A stretch of 64,000 nucleotides of DNA from RGIG6165 sp045538835 (GCA_045538835.1 JAZQEF010000015.1:1-64000); one strand, 5' to 3'. Positions 48,384 through 57,233 are shown, counted from the first letter of the stretch. Numbers and translations: made by a program. The notes: generated from the sequence alone by a model not told the origin.

Positions 48384-49072
48384 ATGTGGAACGGAAAACT
48401 AAAGGCAGTGACTTTCAGTTATGATGATGCGGTCACACAGGACAAAAGGCTTGTAGAGATTTTTAACAAATACGGTCTAAAAGCGACCTTCAATATTAAT
48501 TCGGGTTTATTCGGTGCAAAAAGAGAACTTACTTCAAAGGGCAAAACCATAGCGGTAGAGCGCTTCAAAGCAAGTGAAATAAAAGAGATGTATCAAGGAC
48601 ACGAGGTCGGCGCACATTCGCTCACCCACCCCTATCTGACAAAACTTGAAGATGACGAAATTATCCGCCAGATAGAAGAGGACAGAAAAAATTTAGAAGC
48701 CATTATGAGATATGATGTCCGCACGCTGGCATACCCTATGGGCGCAGTCGATGACCGTGTCGCAAATATATTAAAAGAACATACAAGAATTAAATTGGCA
48801 CGAACGACAGTATCAACTCACAACTTCGACCTTCAGCAAGACCTGTATAAATTTAATCCGACTGTTTTTCACAAAGAAACGGAGAAATGATGGAACTCGG
48901 AGAAGAATTTATAAATCTTAAAACAGATACTCCGAAAGTGTTTTACATCTGGGGTCACAGTTACGAATTTGACAGGGACGATTTTTGGGATACATTTGAA
49001 GATTTTTGCAGTAAGATAAGCAAAAAAGACGACATATTCTACGGAACAAACCGTGAAGTGTTTCGATACTGA
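48384..49072 (+). pseudogene. Polysaccharide deacetylase split by -1 frameshift
   Basis: First part 48384-48890 has the NodB-type motifs: 'AVTFSYDDAVTQDKRLVEIF' (catalytic D-D), 'HEVGAHSLTHPYLTKL' (H-x3-H metal site), 'LAYPMGAVDDRV'. The second frame 48887-49072 continues ELGEEFINLKTDTPKVFYIW and 'GHSYEFDRDDFWDTFEDFC'. The pieces overlap as ATGATG, and their junction reads naturally as one ~228-residue protein, so a one-base loss is likely; translational reinitiation is the alternative. Family members remove acetyl groups from polysaccharides or oligosaccharides. Confidence 0.75.
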
Positions 49073-49086
49073 AAAGTGTCAAACTT

Positions 49087-49110
49087 CACTCAATTGAGTG
49101 TCCTTTTTTA
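49087..49110 (+). terminator. Terminator after deacetylase gene
   Basis: CACTCAATTGAGTG palindrome followed by TCCTTTTTT. Confidence 0.75.
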
Positions 49111-49160
49111 TTTAATTTTCAAATTAACAATAACATATTTTGTTATATACCCCAAATAGT

Positions 49161-49199
49161 ATGTCAGTAACTTACTGATATTTATAGAAAGTCAGCGTA
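49161..49199 (+). repeat. Hairpin repeat with AGAAAGTCAGCGT tail, copy 2
   Basis: ATGTCAGTAA-c-TTACTGATAT (one G-T pair) followed by 'ttatagaaagtcagcgtaa', matching 12573-12612. Stem bases differ but pair in both copies. Confidence 0.6.
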
Positions 49200-49202
49200 A
49201 AT

Positions 49203-49237
49203 AAAAAAATCCCAATCAAAAGATTGGGATTTTTATT
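49203..49237 (-). terminator. Terminator of ribosomal operon
   Basis: ATCCCAATC-AAAA-GATTGGGAT with A run on the left (T run on the minus strand), just past rplQ. Confidence 0.9.
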
Positions 49238-49245
49238 TAATCTAA

Positions 49246-49590
49246 TTAGTCAACAAGAGTAAGGATAGCCATCTCCGCAGAGTCACCTCTACGGGGACCG
49301 ATCTTTACTATTCTTGTATAACCACCGTTTCTGTCAGCGTACTTAGGTCCGATTTCTGTAAAGAGCTTCTTAACAACATCTTCTTTTGTTACGTAGCTCA
49401 TAACCTGACGCTTATTGTGTAATGAATCCTCTTTTGCAAGAGTAATCATCTTTTCAGCTACCGCACTTACTTCTTTTGCTCTTGTAACGGTTGTTTCCAT
49501 TTTTCCGCTTTCGAGGAAGAATGTAACCATACCGCGAAGCATTGCTCTTCTATGGTCAGTTGTAACACCGAGTTTTCTCTGTGCCGGCAT
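49246..49590 (-). CDS. rplQ: 50S ribosomal protein L17
   Basis: 114 residues: RKLGVTTDHRRAMLRGMVTF is the L17 start after MPAQ, and 'YADRNGGYTRIVKIGPRRGD' the C-terminal signature. Last gene of the operon; SD AAAGGAGG. It follows rpoA as in most bacteria. Confidence 0.97.
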   Translation of the reverse strand: MPAQRKLGVTTDHRRAMLRGMVTFFLESGKMETTVTRAKEVSAVAEKMITLAKEDSLHNKRQVMSYVTKEDVVKKLFTEIGPKYADRNGGYTRIVKIGPRRGDSAEMAILTLVD

Positions 49591-49624
49591 ATCTGTTAAC
49601 CTCCTTTAATATGTGTGTGACGAT

Positions 49625-50575
49625 TTATTCGTCATCCTTCTTGAGTGAGAGGCCGAGGCTTTCAAGCTTCTGGATAACCTCTTCAAGAGATTTGCGTCCG
49701 AGGTTTCTGACTTTCATCATATCCTCCTCAGTACGCTGGATAATGTCTTCAACAGTATTGATGCCCGCTCTCTTCAAGCAGTTGAAGGAACGAACGGAAA
49801 GATCAAGCTCTTCGATCGTTGTTTCAAGAACCTTTTCCTTCTTGACCTCTTCCTTCTCATACATAATTTCGGCGTTCTTTGCTTCTTCGGAAAGTTCGAC
49901 GAAAATGTTGAGATGCTCGGTCAAAACTTTGGCTGCAAGCGATACGGCGCTCTGTGCGTCTATCGTCTTATTTGTCCAAACTTCGATCGCAAGGCTGTCA
50001 AAGTCCATTGAATTACCGACGCGGCAAGGCTCAACAGTATACTTAACCTTTATAACGGGAGTATAAATTGAGTCAACAGAGATAACGCCTATTACAGGCT
50101 GTTCATTCTGCTTGTTTCTGTCTGCGGAAACATATCCGCGTCCTCTGTTTAAGGTAATCTCCATATGGAGTTTACCGTCGCTGTTAAGCGTTGCAAGCAC
50201 AAGATCGGGGTTGATAATTTCAACTTCGCTGTCGTGCTTGATGTCTGCTGCAGTAACTACCTGCTCACCCTCTGCGTCAATGGTCACAACCTTAGGGCCA
50301 TCGCCGTGGAGCTTCACAATAAGCTCCTTGACATTGAGGACGATCTCCGTTACATCTTCCTTAACACCGGGAATTGTTGTAAATTCATGCTGAACGCCAT
50401 CAATTTTAATGGCTGATGCAGCGTATCCCGGAAGTGAACTGAGCAGTACTCTGCGCAATGAATTTCCGAGCGTAGTACCAAAACCGCGCTCAAGCGGTGC
50501 TACGGTAAATTTACCGTAGGAACCGTCATCGGATAATACTTCAAAATCCAGTCTCGGCTTTTCTATTTCAATCAT
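49625..50575 (-). CDS. rpoA: RNA polymerase alpha subunit
   Basis: 316 residues: N-terminal dimerisation domain ('RGFGTTLGNSLRRVLLSSLP') and C-terminal DNA/activator-binding domain ('DLSVRSFNCLKRAGINTVED', 'RNLGRKSLEEVIQKL'). ATG at 50575 has GGAGGG seven bases upstream. Sits in the canonical place between rpsD and rplQ. Confidence 0.98.
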   Translation of the reverse strand: MIEIEKPRLDFEVLSDDGSYGKFTVAPLERGFGTTLGNSLRRVLLSSLPGYAASAIKIDGVQHEFTTIPGVKEDVTEIVLNVKELIVKLHGDGPKVVTIDAEGEQVVTAADIKHDSEVEIINPDLVLATLNSDGKLHMEITLNRGRGYVSADRNKQNEQPVIGVISVDSIYTPVIKVKYTVEPCRVGNSMDFDSLAIEVWTNKTIDAQSAVSLAAKVLTEHLNIFVELSEEAKNAEIMYEKEEVKKEKVLETTIEELDLSVRSFNCLKRAGINTVEDIIQRTEEDMMKVRNLGRKSLEEVIQKLESLGLSLKKDDE

Positions 50576-50643
50576 TTTAATACCCTCCAATAAATAATGT
50601 GTTTTTACTCCGGCGGCAACGACAATGTATACCTAGCCTTTCA

Positions 50644-50659
50644 AAACGGCGTACCGTTT
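50644..50659 (-). other. Small hairpin between rpsD and rpoA
   Basis: AAACGG-CGTA-CCGTTT in the ~100-bp gap between rpsD and rpoA, without T run. Could be a processing or translational-control structure. Confidence 0.35.
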
Positions 50660-50674
50660 CGAGGGGAAAGCCTA

Positions 50675-51298
50675 TTACTTGGAGTACAATTCGACGATAA
50701 GCTGTTCTTCTACAGGGAGATCGATCTCGTCTCTTGCAGGAAGATTAACAACTGTTGCCTGCTGATTGTTTCTGTCAAGGTCGAGCCACTTGGGAACAGG
50801 CTTGTTTGCTGTTGCTTCAAGTACAGCCTTGATCTTAACTGAATCTTTGCTTGCGGTCTTAAGAGCCACAACATCGCCGGCCTTAACGAGATATGAAGGA
50901 ATATTTACCTTCTTGCCGTTTACTGTGAAATGACCGTGACGAACGAGCTGACGTGCCTCAGGTCTTGACATAGCAAAACCGAGTCTGTAAACAACATTGT
51001 CAAGTCTTGATTCGAGAATCTGAAGAAGGTTTTCACCTGTAACGCCCTGCTTCTTTTCAGCCTTTTCAAAATATGAATAGAACTGCTTTTCGAGGACGCC
51101 GTAGAATCTCTTTGTCTTCTGCTTTTCTCTGAGCTGTTCTGCATACTCAGACTTTTTCTTGCTTACGCCGTGCTGACCGGGAACCTTAGCGCGCTTATTC
51201 ATAGCGCACTTTTCGCTGTAGCAGCGGTCGCCCTTTAAGAATAACTTCTGGTCTTCTCTTCTGCAAAGACGGCATACTGCGCCTGTATATCTTGCCAT
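50675..51298 (-). CDS. rpsD: 30S ribosomal protein S4
   Basis: 207 residues. Zinc-type N-terminus: Cys9, Cys12, Cys26 and Cys31 (CRLC ... CYSEKC), marking the C+ paralogue. The S4 RNA-binding domain has 'SRLDNVVYRLGFAMSRPEAR' and 'QLVRHGHFTVNGKKVNIPSY'. The ATG at 51298 (MARYTGAVC) follows AGGAGG; upstream in-frame start rejected. It lies between rpsK and rpoA. Confidence 0.97.
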   Translation of the reverse strand: MARYTGAVCRLCRREDQKLFLKGDRCYSEKCAMNKRAKVPGQHGVSKKKSEYAEQLREKQKTKRFYGVLEKQFYSYFEKAEKKQGVTGENLLQILESRLDNVVYRLGFAMSRPEARQLVRHGHFTVNGKKVNIPSYLVKAGDVVALKTASKDSVKIKAVLEATANKPVPKWLDLDRNNQQATVVNLPARDEIDLPVEEQLIVELYSK

Positions 51299-51312
51299 AA
51301 TGAAACCTCCTA

Positions 51313-51708
51313 TTAAACTCTTCTTCTCTTGGGGGGTCTGCATCCGTTGTGCGGGATAGGTGTTACATCCTTGATCATAGTAACTTCAAGACCAACTGTC
51401 TGAAGTGCTCTGATTGCGGATTCACGGCCTGCGCCGGGTCCCTTAACGTATACTTCAACAGACTTGAGACCGTGCTCCATAGCTGCCTTAGCTGCTGTTT
51501 CAGCTGCTTCCTGTGCTGCAAAGGGAGTGGACTTCTTTGAACCGCGGAAACCGAGTTCGCCTGCTGATGCCCATGAGATTGCGTTACCGTTCAGATCTGA
51601 AATAGTAACGATCGTGTTATTGAAAGTGGAGCGAATATGCACTGCGCCTTTTTCAATATTTTTCTTTTCACGGCGACGTCTTGTCGCTGTTGCCTTTTTA
51701 ACTGCCAT
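51313..51708 (-). CDS. rpsK: 30S ribosomal protein S11
   Basis: 131 residues: 'GAVHIRSTFNNTIVTISDLN' and the C-terminal 'TPIPHNGCRPPKRRRV', both invariant S11 features. SD AGGAGG. Between rpsM and rpsD. Confidence 0.97.
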   Translation of the reverse strand: MAVKKATATRRRREKKNIEKGAVHIRSTFNNTIVTISDLNGNAISWASAGELGFRGSKKSTPFAAQEAAETAAKAAMEHGLKSVEVYVKGPGAGRESAIRALQTVGLEVTMIKDVTPIPHNGCRPPKRRRV

Positions 51709-51720
51709 ACATATACCTCC

Positions 51721-52089
51721 TTACTTCTTCTTGTTTGCAATAGTCTTCTTAGGACCTTTGCGTGTTCTAGCGTTTGTCTTTGAACGCTGACCTCTTACGG
51801 GGAGACCTTTTCTGTGTCTGATGCCTCTGTAGCATCCGATCTCTGTAAGACGCTTGATGTCAAGAGCTCTCTCTCTGCGGAGGTCACCCTCAACTGTAAA
51901 ATTCTTATCTATGCAATCACGGATAAGGTTTTCCTGCTCGTCTGTCAGGTCCTTAACACGGATGTCGGGATCAATACCCGTCATATCGAGAATCTTCTTT
52001 GATGCAGAAGCGCCGATACCGTAAATGTAACGGAGACCTGCCTCAATTCTTTTTTCTCTGGGTAAGTCAACACCTGCTATTCTTGCCAT
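51721..52089 (-). CDS. rpsM: 30S ribosomal protein S13
   Basis: 122 residues: MARIAGVDLPREKRIEAGLR start, 'YIYGIGASASKKIL', and the basic tail 'GQRSKTNARTRKGPKKTIA'. Follows rpmJ. Confidence 0.97.
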   Translation of the reverse strand: MARIAGVDLPREKRIEAGLRYIYGIGASASKKILDMTGIDPDIRVKDLTDEQENLIRDCIDKNFTVEGDLRRERALDIKRLTEIGCYRGIRHRKGLPVRGQRSKTNARTRKGPKKTIANKKK

Positions 52090-52107
52090 GTCTGATTACA
52101 CCTCCAT

Positions 52108-52221
52108 TTAACCTTGTTTCTGCTTGTGCTTGGGGTTAGCACAGATAACCATAACCTTGCCTTTACGCTTGATTATTCTGCACTTCTCGCACATCGGCTT
52201 AACGCTGGGTCTTACTTTCAT
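52108..52221 (-). CDS. rpmJ: 50S ribosomal protein L36
   Basis: 37 residues: zinc-binding Cys11, Cys14, Cys27 and His32 (MCEKCRIIKRKGKVMVIC). Begins MKVRPSVKP. Sits between infA and rpsM as usual. SD AGGAGG upstream. Confidence 0.97.
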   Translation of the reverse strand: MKVRPSVKPMCEKCRIIKRKGKVMVICANPKHKQKQG

Positions 52222-52235
52222 AATCGTTATACCTC

Positions 52236-52454
52236 CTATTTACCGCGCCAGGTAATTCTGCCTTGCGTGGTATCGTATGTGGAAATCTCTACTGTCACCT
52301 TATCACCGGGCAGTATGCGAATGTAATTCATTCTGAGTTTTCCAGAAATATGAGCGCGGATCACATGTCCGTTCTCAAGTTTTACATTGAATGTTGCATT
52401 CGGAAGCGCTTCTTCTACAACGCCTTCCAATTCAAAAACATCGTCCTTAGACAT
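52236..52454 (-). CDS. infA: Translation initiation factor IF-1
   Basis: 72 residues, single OB-fold: MSKDDVFELEGVVEEALPNA, 'FNVKLENGHVIRAHISGKLR', 'PGDKVTVEISTYD'. Occludes the A site during initiation. Downstream of map. Confidence 0.97.
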   Translation of the reverse strand: MSKDDVFELEGVVEEALPNATFNVKLENGHVIRAHISGKLRMNYIRILPGDKVTVEISTYDTTQGRITWRGK

Positions 52455-52465
52455 TGTTTCCCTCC

Positions 52466-53215
52466 TTAAACAGTCGTGAGTATTATCGGGCCGTCATCTG
52501 TAATTGCGATTGTGTTTTCATAGTGCGCTGACAGTCTGCCGTCGTCCGTATATATCGTCCAACCGTCATCGTCCTGCCATACGCCGTCTTCACCTGCATT
52601 TATCATAGGCTCGATCGCTATGACCATACCCTTCATAAGCCTCGGTCCGTGTCCCGCCTTGCCAAAATTCGGCACTTCGGGATCTTCGTGGACCTTGCGG
52701 CCTACGCCGTGTCCTACAAATTGTTTTACCGTTGAAAAACCGTTTTCTACAGCATGCGCATCGACTGCAGAGCCGATATCACCGACTCTGTTTCCGACTA
52801 TCGCCTGCTCGAAACCTTTGTAAAAACACTCTTTGGTAACTCTTATAAGTTTTTCGGCTTCCTCTGACACTTTTCCGACAGGGAATGTCCTTGCCATATC
52901 GCCGTGGAAACCGTCGTAATATGCACCGACATCAATGGACACAATATCACCCTCGCTGAGAATGACCCTTTTTGAAGGAATGCCGTGTATGACCTGATCG
53001 TTTACCGAAATACATGCCGAAGCAGGAAAATCGTAAAGATTCAGAAAAGACGGCACAGCCCCGTGTCCTTTTATCGTTCTGAAAATAATCGTATCAAGTT
53101 CAGCAGTAGATACGCCCGGTGCAATACGGCTTGCAGCCGCTTCCATTGCAAGGGCGGTTATCTTTCCTGCCTGCTTGAGCTTTTCAATTTCAACGTCACT
53201 TTTGATATTGATCAT
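52466..53215 (-). CDS. map: Methionine aminopeptidase, type I
   Basis: 249 residues. Metal ligands are in 'SIDVGAYYDGFHGDMARTF' (two Asp), 'FVGHGVGRKVHEDPEVPNFG' (His), 'MVIAIEPMINAGEDGVW' (Glu) and a C-terminal 'SAHYENTIAITDDG' (Glu). Removes N-terminal methionine in the cytoplasm. No N-terminal SEC-C zinc extension. Starts two bases after the adk stop. Confidence 0.96.
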   Translation of the reverse strand: MINIKSDVEIEKLKQAGKITALAMEAAASRIAPGVSTAELDTIIFRTIKGHGAVPSFLNLYDFPASACISVNDQVIHGIPSKRVILSEGDIVSIDVGAYYDGFHGDMARTFPVGKVSEEAEKLIRVTKECFYKGFEQAIVGNRVGDIGSAVDAHAVENGFSTVKQFVGHGVGRKVHEDPEVPNFGKAGHGPRLMKGMVIAIEPMINAGEDGVWQDDDGWTIYTDDGRLSAHYENTIAITDDGPIILTTV

Positions 53216-53217
53216 AT

Positions 53218-53847
53218 TTACTGTAACTGTTTGAGTACCTCTGCCGTATTTGCGTCAACTGTAAACTGGTCATACGCGAGTCTTAAGATACCTTTTTTTG
53301 CATAATAGTCCTTAAGAGGCTCTGTCTGACTGTGGAAAGTTTCAAGACGCTTAACGATAGTTTCGACTTTGTCGTCGTCTCTGATGATAAGTTCTTCTCC
53401 GCATTTATCGCAGATACCATCTTTGACGGGAGGTTTGCTTTCAATGTGATAGGTCGCACCGCATTTAAGGCACGCTCTTCTGCCTGCAAGTCTTGCGATG
53501 ATATTTTCATCGGTGACTTCAAGGCTGAGCACCTTGTCTACAATAACGCCCATCTCCTCAAGTACCTCTGCCTGTCTTACCGAACGGGGAAAACCGTCAA
53601 GAATGAAACCGTTTTTACAGTCATCCTGAGCAATTCTCTCTGCGAGAAGGCTTACTACCAACTCATCGGGAACAAGGGAACCTGAGTCCATATAACTTTT
53701 AGCCTTGATACCCAGTTCGGTACCTGCGGCAACTGCTGCACGCAGCAGGTTGCCTGTGGAAACCGTAGGGATATCATATTTTTCACTTATTCTTTCCGCC
53801 TGTGTGCCTTTTCCGGCACCGGGAGCACCGAGCAATATAAGTCTCAT
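53218..53847 (-). CDS. adk: Adenylate kinase
   Basis: 209 residues, long form. P-loop GAPGAGKGT (7-15), NMP-binding 'VSTGNLLRAAVAAGTELG', 'GFILDGFPRSVRQAEVLEEM', and a zinc-type LID with Cys126, Cys129, Cys146 and Cys149. Interconverts AMP, ADP and ATP. Between secY and map, the usual Firmicute order. Confidence 0.97.
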   Translation of the reverse strand: MRLILLGAPGAGKGTQAERISEKYDIPTVSTGNLLRAAVAAGTELGIKAKSYMDSGSLVPDELVVSLLAERIAQDDCKNGFILDGFPRSVRQAEVLEEMGVIVDKVLSLEVTDENIIARLAGRRACLKCGATYHIESKPPVKDGICDKCGEELIIRDDDKVETIVKRLETFHSQTEPLKDYYAKKGILRLAYDQFTVDANTAEVLKQLQ

Positions 53848-53861
53848 AATACTTACCTCAA

Positions 53862-55118
53862 TTATTCAAGAAAACTCTTGTAGTGGCGCATAAGCATCTG
53901 TGATTCGATCTGACCGACCGTTTCAAGTGCAACACCTACTACGATGAGGAGTGAAGTACCGCCTAGTGCAAGGCTTGCTGCTGTGTATCTTGCAAAAATC
54001 ATGGGAATTACGGCAACAAGACCGAGATACAGTGAGCCGATAAGGATAACCTTGCTCATTATCTTTGAAATATAGTCTGATGTGGGCTTGCCGGGACGAA
54101 TACCTGTAACAAAACCGCCGTTATTCTTGATGTTATTTGCGATTTCTACGGGGTTGAACTGAACAGCCGCATAGAAATAACCGAAGAATACAATAAGCAG
54201 GAATTCAATAATTCCGTATACGGGATGCGTATATGAGAATATATTGAAGAACTTATCCCAGAATCCGCCTTCAGCAACGTGTACGAAACTGGAGATCGTA
54301 CCGGGTATCGAAACGATAGCCGATGCAAAGATTACGGGAAGAACGCCTGTTGTAAGAACCTTTATCGGAAGGCTTGTTGCCTGTCCGCCATACTGTTTTC
54401 TGCCAACAACTCTCTTTGCATACTGTACCGAAATTCTTCTTTCAGCATCGTTAAAGTAAACTGTGAGTACTGTGAGTAAAAGCATACCTACAACAACGCC
54501 GATGAAGAGCCAGATGTTAGTACTAAAGAAGTTGATGAGTTCAGCGGGAAGACGGCTTACAATACCTGCGAAAAGGATTATTGATATACCGTTACCGATA
54601 CCGTAGTCAGCAACTTTTTCTGCAAGCCACATAAGGAAGCATGAACCTGCTGTGAAAGTAAGCACGATGACCAGACCGGGGAAGAAGCCTGTCTCTACAA
54701 CGGCACCGTAACTCTGAAGGAGTTTGTAGTAACCGAAACCTGTGAGAAGGCTGAGACCTACAGTAAGATATCTTGTATACTGAGCAAGTTTCTTTCTGCC
54801 TTCATCGCCTGACTTTGAAAGTCTTTCAAGTGCAGGGATACCTACAGTAAGAAGCTGAATGATGATTGACGCGTTGATATAGGGAGATATTGACAGAGCA
54901 AATACCGTCGCCTGAGCAAGCGCACCACCAGTAAGCATATTGAGATATACAAGTATGCTTGAAGAATTGCTTGCAAATAAAGCCTGTATAAATGTTGAAT
55001 CGATGTAAGGTACGGGAATTGCCGAACCTATTCTGAATACGAGAATTATAAAAAGCGTGAAAAGCATCTTCTTGCGAAGGTCAGCTATCTTCCATGCATT
55101 ACGAATTACCGTAAACAT
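53862..55118 (-). CDS. secY: Protein translocase channel subunit SecY
   Basis: 418 residues with ten membrane segments: 'IGSAIPVPYIDSTFIQ' near the start, 'ALSISPYINASIIIQLLTVG', the cytoplasmic 'RVVGRKQYGGQATSLPIKVL', and 'PTSDYISKIMSKVILIGSLY'. Forms the SecYEG channel. ATG overlaps the rplO stop (TAATG). Confidence 0.98.
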   Translation of the reverse strand: MFTVIRNAWKIADLRKKMLFTLFIILVFRIGSAIPVPYIDSTFIQALFASNSSSILVYLNMLTGGALAQATVFALSISPYINASIIIQLLTVGIPALERLSKSGDEGRKKLAQYTRYLTVGLSLLTGFGYYKLLQSYGAVVETGFFPGLVIVLTFTAGSCFLMWLAEKVADYGIGNGISIILFAGIVSRLPAELINFFSTNIWLFIGVVVGMLLLTVLTVYFNDAERRISVQYAKRVVGRKQYGGQATSLPIKVLTTGVLPVIFASAIVSIPGTISSFVHVAEGGFWDKFFNIFSYTHPVYGIIEFLLIVFFGYFYAAVQFNPVEIANNIKNNGGFVTGIRPGKPTSDYISKIMSKVILIGSLYLGLVAVIPMIFARYTAASLALGGTSLLIVVGVALETVGQIESQMLMRHYKSFLE

Positions 55119-55558
55119 TACATCACCTCAACCTTTCCGCCAGCTGCTTCAATTTTAGCTTTTGCGGATTCTGAAGCCTTTGAAACTTTTACAGTGATGT
55201 TCTTTGTAATCTCACCGTTGCCGAGGAGTTTAACACCATCGTATGTCTTGTTAACGAGTCCCTTTTCTGTAAGTTCAGCAACAGTTACTGTTGAACCTGC
55301 TTCAAATACTTCAAGGTCTGATACATTGATTATTGCATATTTTGTTGCAAATATATTTTTAAAACCACGCTTCGGTAAGCGTCTCTGAAGGGGCATCTGA
55401 CCGCCTTCAAAACCGGGACGTACACCGCCGCCGCTTCTTGCCTTCTGACCTTTGTGGCCACGGCCGCCTGTCTTACCGTTACCGCTGCCGGCACCTCTGC
55501 CCTTTCTCTTGGGTTCAGCTGTTGATCCGTATGCGGGAGATAATTCGTGAAGTTTCAT
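55118..55558 (-). CDS. rplO: 50S ribosomal protein L15
   Basis: 146 residues: MKLHELSPAYGSTAEPKRKG, glycine-rich 'GAGSGNGKTGGRGHKGQKAR', 'GFEGGQMPLQRRLPKRGF'. The ATG at 55558 has AGGAGGTG; the in-frame start nine bases upstream lies too near the SD. Confidence 0.97.
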   Translation of the reverse strand: MKLHELSPAYGSTAEPKRKGRGAGSGNGKTGGRGHKGQKARSGGGVRPGFEGGQMPLQRRLPKRGFKNIFATKYAIINVSDLEVFEAGSTVTVAELTEKGLVNKTYDGVKLLGNGEITKNITVKVSKASESAKAKIEAAGGKVEVM

Positions 55559-55581
55559 TTGTTGCACCTCCTTTGAGTAGA

Positions 55582-55767
55582 TTACTTAGCTTCGGAAACC
55601 TCAACCAAGTATGAAATTTCGTTGATCTTGCCTCTTGTTGCTGCGTTGTCAGGCTGAACTGTTGTATCGCCGGGTCTCTTAAGACCGAGTGAAATTGCAG
55701 TAGCGATATGTGAGTCCTTTCTGCCGTTTAATGACTTTACGAGCTTGATGTCTATTGTCTTTGCCAT
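55582..55767 (-). CDS. rpmD: 50S ribosomal protein L30
   Basis: 61 residues: MAKTIDIKLVKSLNGRKDSH and 'IATAISLGLKRPGDTTVQPD'. Two adjacent ATG codons occur (55770, 55767); the second has better spacing from GGAGGG. Confidence 0.95.
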   Translation of the reverse strand: MAKTIDIKLVKSLNGRKDSHIATAISLGLKRPGDTTVQPDNAATRGKINEISYLVEVSEAK

Positions 55768-55769
55768 CA

Positions 55770-56291
55770 TTAACCCTCCTGTACTTCAGCAGCAGGTGCG
55801 CTGTCAAACTTCAGACCGCGGATAGCCGCAACCTCTTTTTTGGTTTTGAGCTGCGAAAGTCCTGCGAGTGTTGCACATACAACATTCTTGGGATTGTTTG
55901 AACGCAGACACTTTGTTCTGATATTCTTGATGCCTGCAGCTTCTACTACCGCACGAACAGCGCCGCCGGCAATAACGCCGGTACCTTCTGCGGCGGGTTT
56001 CATAAGAACTCTGCCTGCACCGTACTCACCGATGATCTCGTGGGGAATCGTTGTGCCCTTGAGAGATACTGTGATGAGATTCTTCTTAGCATCATCTATA
56101 CCCTTGCGAATAGCATCCGGAACTTCGGATGACTTACCGAGACCTACACCTACGCGGCCCTTCTTGTCGCCAACAACAACAAGTGCAGAGAACTTCATAA
56201 CACGACCGCCCTTAACTGTCTTGGACACACGGCCGATATGAACTACCTTTTCTTCGAATTCGCTGGGTTCTCTTGAATTCATTCTTGCCAT
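55770..56291 (-). CDS. rpsE: 30S ribosomal protein S5
   Basis: 173 residues: 'EKVVHIGRVSKTVKGGRVMK', 'VVVGDKKGRVGVGLGKSSEV' (double-stranded RNA-binding fold), 'GIKNIRTKCLRSNNPKNVVC'. SD AAGGAGG. Its stop abuts the rpmD start. Confidence 0.97.
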   Translation of the reverse strand: MARMNSREPSEFEEKVVHIGRVSKTVKGGRVMKFSALVVVGDKKGRVGVGLGKSSEVPDAIRKGIDDAKKNLITVSLKGTTIPHEIIGEYGAGRVLMKPAAEGTGVIAGGAVRAVVEAAGIKNIRTKCLRSNNPKNVVCATLAGLSQLKTKKEVAAIRGLKFDSAPAAEVQEG

Positions 56292-56306
56292 ATTTTCCTC
56301 CTTGTG

Positions 56307-56666
56307 TTAGAACTTGAGTCCGCCTTCACGTGCGCCTTCAGCAAGTGCCTGAACGCGACCGTGATAGGTGAATCCGCCTCTGTCAAATACGACTTCTGTG
56401 ATACCCTTTGCAATAGCAGCCTTTGCAACTGCTTCGCCGACCTTTTTAGCCGCTTCTTTATTGCCGCCGTATCCATTGAAGTCCTTGTCAAGTGTGGAGG
56501 CTGATGCAAGTGTAACACCGTTTACATCATCAATAACCTGGCAATAGATATTCGCGAGTGAACGGAATACCGCAAGACGAGGCTTTGAAGGTGTGCCTGA
56601 AATTTTTGCTCTTGCTCTCTTATGTCTCTTAAGACGAGCAACATTGCTATCTTTTCTTGAAACCAT
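56307..56666 (-). CDS. rplR: 50S ribosomal protein L18
   Basis: 119 residues: 'KRHKRARAKISGTPSKPRLA' and 'VVFDRGGFTYHGRVQALAEG'. Binds 5S rRNA. Between rplF and rpsE. Confidence 0.97.
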   Translation of the reverse strand: MVSRKDSNVARLKRHKRARAKISGTPSKPRLAVFRSLANIYCQVIDDVNGVTLASASTLDKDFNGYGGNKEAAKKVGEAVAKAAIAKGITEVVFDRGGFTYHGRVQALAEGAREGGLKF

Positions 56667-56684
56667 TGCTTTCTACCTCCTGTA

Positions 56685-57233
56685 TTATTTAGCAGATTTA
56701 CCTGCTTTACCTTCCTTGCGGATAATAACTTCATCCACATATTTGATGCCCTTGCCCTTGTAGGGTTCCGGCGGTCTCTTCTCACGAACTTCAGCAGCGA
56801 ACTGACCAACCTTCTGCTTGTCAGCACCTGTGATGATGATTGAGTTTGCTGACGGAACTTCAACAGTAACGCCTTCAACTTCATCCATTCTTACCTGATG
56901 TGAGAAACCAAGGTTCATAACGAGAGTCTTACCCTCTTTGCTTACCCTGTAACCAACACCGTTGACTTCGAGTTCCTTCTTAAAGCCTTCGGATACGCCT
57001 ACTACCATGTTGTTGAGCAGGCTTCTTGTAAGGCCGTGAAGAGCCTTATTTTCTTTTTCGTCGTTGGGACGCTCAACTGTCATAACACCAGCATCAACAG
57101 TTATCTTCATGTTGGCATTGAATGTCTGTGTGAGTGTGCCCTTAGGACCTTTAACAGTAACGGTATTGTCGGGTGCTACATTAACATCAACGCCCGCCGG
57201 TACTGTGATCGGCATTTTACCAATTCGTGACAT
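56685..57233 (-). CDS. rplF: 50S ribosomal protein L6
   Basis: 182 residues: MSRIGKMPITVPAGVDVNVA, 'TVKGPKGTLTQTF' and the C-terminal 'RPPEPYKGKGIKYVDEVI' signature. Confidence 0.97.
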   Translation of the reverse strand: MSRIGKMPITVPAGVDVNVAPDNTVTVKGPKGTLTQTFNANMKITVDAGVMTVERPNDEKENKALHGLTRSLLNNMVVGVSEGFKKELEVNGVGYRVSKEGKTLVMNLGFSHQVRMDEVEGVTVEVPSANSIIITGADKQKVGQFAAEVREKRPPEPYKGKGIKYVDEVIIRKEGKAGKSAK

